A stretch of DNA of 6,309 nt. Source: Saprospiraceae bacterium. GTDB taxonomy: Bacteria > Bacteroidota > Bacteroidia > Chitinophagales > Saprospiraceae. Under the pieces are notes generated by a model that saw nothing but the letters and a program-made list of their open reading frames with translations, was not told where the DNA came from and made no database searches. The stretch is from NCBI GenBank assembly GCA_020630045.1, contig JAHDCE010000259.1, forward strand, positions 1-6,309, given 5' to 3'. The position numbers were made by a program, and so were the translations under genes. Below, in pieces: positions 4,230 through 6,309 of the stretch; position 1 is the stretch's first letter; each line of letters begins with the position of its first letter.

Positions 4230-6309
4230 TCAAAAAGGATATCCAATAGCTAGGTTAAAAGTCCCGGCTCTCAAGTATCCGCCATCCAACCAATATTTAC
4301 CGGTATCCCCATTCGGATAGTTGTTTCGAATGGGGATACCATAATCGAACCTCAAGATAAAATAAGTAAAATCAGCCCTTAGTCCCAATCCGGTTCCGAC
4401 AGCAAATTGTTTCCAAAAATCAGATGACAATTTAGCTTCAGGTCGATCGACATCAGTCTGTAACAACCATATATTCCCAATATCCAAGAAGGCCGCACCC
4501 TCTAATAACCAGAACATGTCAAACCGATACTCTAAACTGTATTCTAGCTTCAAATCACCTGTTTGATAGAACGGCTGATTGGGATTGACGACATTCTCAA
4601 AATGTCCACCAGGCCCCAATTCACGAACACTCCAAGCTCGAATACTATTAGGCCCTCCGACATAAAACTGTTTCACGAAGGGGACAACTCTAGAGAACCT
4701 TCCATAAGGAGCCGCTACGCCTACACCTGCCTTCATCGCAATGGCCGTCCTAGGAGAAAGCGTCTTACTCCATCTGGCTTCGACCTCAGCTTTCACATAA
4801 TTGGCATATTGTAAACTATCGAAAAAGACCCATTCTTTATTGGGGGCGAAAATGCTGTTGATACCTAATATTTCCATACCGGAAACCTCTCCATACATCC
4901 GCAAAGACCACAAGCCTTCTTCTGGTGACCGATTGGCCGTGTAGGAAGCCGTCATGTCCCTAAACAACACACCCGTAAATAATTGACTACCGAAACTCCT
5001 CGCCAAAAATTGGTTGTCATCTAATATCGTTTGGAAATCAGGCTGGGCTTTCGGACGGAAATAATCAACGCCTACTTGAGACAAGATCAATTTCCACCGA
5101 TCATTCGGAGAAATATTAAATCCGAATGAAGCATCCAAGGAGTTATATTGGTAAAAATCCACCAAGGAAACATAAGTATAACCGACCTTCAATCGAGTAT
5201 TGGCCGTTTCTTGAAGTTTCTGGTAACTTCGTTTTGGAAGAATTCTACTAAATCTCAATGCCGAAAACAAACCGGTAAAATCAGCGAATTTGGGCATATT
5301 CAACTCCGCTCCCAAATTGATATCGATAGAATTGAACACACGATTCGGATCACGGATGGCAAATTCCACCCCGGCATCAATATTTCCGGAAAGGACTTCA
5401 GCTCCTCGGAAAGTATTTCGATTTCTGTAACTAAAACTCAGCCCCGTACCAATGGATGTATTTTGCAAGGTGTTATTGTTGGCCGTATTTACTTCTAAGT
5501 CCGTTGCCAACTCCATCCTTTCCTTGGAAGGCAAGAAGATTTGAAAGTCCACCACTCCCGGTAGACTGTCATGAAATACCGGACGAATAGATATAAACTT
5601 ATAAAGCCCTAGACTCCCTAGCCGCCGTTTGGTGACTTCCTCATTCGTGAGTTTATACAACTCGCCTTCTTTGAGTAGTATGTTGCGTTCAAATACAGAA
5701 TATTTGATTTGCTCATCGCCAATACTCATGTATTGCACGCCGTTTATTTTTTCATGGGATAGGTACTTATCCTTGAAATCGGGATCATAATTAGGATAGA
5801 CATAAACCTGATTGATATGATATTTCTGATGGCGTGTCGAATCCGTAGGAGAATACAAGGTCATGGTAGCGTCGACCTTCAAATCACTTGTATCCACTGC
5901 CAATGGAGACAAATAAATTCTTGAAAAATCATAATATCCCATATTGCGGAACAACCTGACGATACGTCCAACTTCTTTGTCATAATTCCTGACATCCACA
6001 CCATCCCCTGAACGAATAAAACTCCCTGCTCGATTTTTCTCCAACACATCTAACAAAATCGAGTCATTAGATGCATAACGCAATGAGTCGTAATGATACC
6101 TTGAATAAGGATAGGCCCGATATATATTTTTCGTCGTTTTACTGCCTTTCATTACCGTTTCATACTCCACTGAAGCATTAAAATAACCCTTGTGTTGCAA
6201 ATACGATTTCATGGCTTCGGCAGTCGCTTCCGTCAGTTTTTCATTCTGTATCACCGGGGATTCGGCAACTACCCGCCTTACCCAATTGTTCCACCCGGTC
6301 GTATCGGAC
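4230..6309 (-). CDS. TamA/BamA-family outer membrane protein (N-terminus outside window)
   Basis: The frame is open to the right edge, so 692 residues are visible and the true start with any signal or lipoprotein peptide is missing. An in-frame GTG at 6254 should not be taken as the start, because 18 coherent codons precede it (including WNNWVRRVVAESP). POTRA-like modules come first: EAMKSYLQHKGYFNASV (about 32–48), a second with RIVRLFRNMGYYDF (about 110–125), and a third from YHINQVYVYP (about 163) through KRRLGSLGLYKFISIRP. From about residue 265 the sequence alternates aromatic and polar residues as in a 16-stranded Omp85 barrel, and ends in GYPF with the C-terminal Phe typical of outer membrane barrels. 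The loop-6 region reads VGGPNSIRAWSVRELGPGG, with IRAW (Arg 557) in place of the classical (V/I)RG(F/Y). From memory this variant is common in Bacteroidota TamL-like proteins. Omp85 proteins insert or export outer membrane proteins. It is more likely TamA/TamL-like than BamA, but the missing N-terminus prevents a firm choice. Confidence 0.9.
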   Translation of the reverse strand, partial: SDTTGWNNWVRRVVAESPVIQNEKLTEATAEAMKSYLQHKGYFNASVEYETVMKGSKTTKNIYRAYPYSRYHYDSLRYASNDSILLDVLEKNRAGSFIRSGDGVDVRNYDKEVGRIVRLFRNMGYYDFSRIYLSPLAVDTSDLKVDATMTLYSPTDSTRHQKYHINQVYVYPNYDPDFKDKYLSHEKINGVQYMSIGDEQIKYSVFERNILLKEGELYKLTNEEVTKRRLGSLGLYKFISIRPVFHDSLPGVVDFQIFLPSKERMELATDLEVNTANNNTLQNTSIGTGLSFSYRNRNTFRGAEVLSGNIDAGVEFAIRDPNRVFNSIDINLGAELNMPKFADFTGLFSALRFSRILPKRSYQKLQETANTRLKVGYTYVSLVDFYQYNSLDASFGFNISPNDRWKLILSQVGVDYFRPKAQPDFQTILDDNQFLARSFGSQLFTGVLFRDMTASYTANRSPEEGLWSLRMYGEVSGMEILGINSIFAPNKEWVFFDSLQYANYVKAEVEARWSKTLSPRTAIAMKAGVGVAAPYGRFSRVVPFVKQFYVGGPNSIRAWSVRELGPGGHFENVVNPNQPFYQTGDLKLEYSLEYRFDMFWLLEGAAFLDIGNIWLLQTDVDRPEAKLSSDFWKQFAVGTGLGLRADFTYFILRFDYGIPIRNNYPNGDTGKYWLDGGYLRAGTFNLAIGYPF
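4302..4340. repeat. Perfect 14-bp inverted repeat with 11-nt loop in the convergent 3' region
   Basis: GGTATCCCCATTCG (4302–4315) and CGAATGGGGATACC (4327–4340) are exact reverse complements separated by 11 nt. The element lies 76 nt past the DUF697 stop on the plus strand and inside the TamA-like gene on the minus strand, where it fills 13 codons in frame (GIPIRNNYPNGDT). No T-run follows on either strand, so it is not a classical intrinsic terminator. It could form a stable 3' hairpin on the plus-strand transcript that ends or protects it. Confidence 0.85.

Noticed and set aside
4442..4451. Palindrome GTCGATCGAC in the TamA-like gene
   Set aside because: Ten-base palindromes with 5-bp arms occur several times by chance in a window of this size.
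6252..6254. GTG as the start of the TamA-like gene
   Set aside because: The frame continues upstream to the window edge with protein-like sequence, and an outer membrane protein needs an export signal that is absent at this point.
1..6309. Search for CRISPR arrays, tandem repeats, IS ends, transposase or toxin–antitoxin genes
   Set aside because: I saw no regularly spaced repeats, no terminal inverted repeats flanking a gene, and no recognisable transposase, integrase or toxin family.

Overview
The window looks like a chromosomal segment from the phylum Bacteroidota. The support is a DUF2027–Smr protein (a domain pairing I know only from Bacteroidota), a TamA/BamA-type outer membrane protein of the kind seen in that phylum, an exported protein with a GldN-like pattern, A-rich leaders mostly without Shine–Dalgarno sequences, and promoter-like TAnnTTTG boxes. 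The GldN-like pattern resembles proteins I associate with Saprospiria, but I cannot fix a family or genus. I see no mobile element, CRISPR array, tRNA or rRNA, and coding density is high.

Layout. Bases 1–1025 carry a minus-strand pair: a small CNLC-containing protein of unknown function (1025→657), then an exported GldN-like protein (634→off the left edge). A region of about 100 bp with divergent promoter-like boxes separates them from a plus-strand group. That group is a membrane-bound LPLAT/MGAT-like acyltransferase (1126–2280), a DUF2027–Smr protein (2294–3367) and a DUF697 membrane protein with a C-terminal SHOCT-like module (3486–4226). The last 2080 bases hold a minus-strand gene for a TamA/BamA-type outer membrane protein with POTRA-like repeats. 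It enters from the right edge without its N-terminus and ends 3 bp from the DUF697 stop codon.

How the genes might relate. The plus-strand group pairs a lipid acyltransferase with an Smr-domain protein and a two-helix inner-membrane protein. The 13-bp gap between the first two suggests one transcript; the 118-bp gap before the third leaves its membership open. Several products point to the cell envelope (acyltransferase, DUF697, TamA-like, GldN-like), but nothing here proves a shared pathway.

The strongest unexplained signals are structural and lie inside coding sequence. One is a perfect 22-bp palindrome in the GldN-like gene. The other is a perfect 14-bp inverted repeat with an 11-nt loop inside the 3' end of the TamA-like gene, just downstream of the convergent DUF697 gene. 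A further curiosity is a start-less reading frame before the DUF697 gene that ends in an ATGA overlap with its start codon. I found no convincing new multi-gene system.
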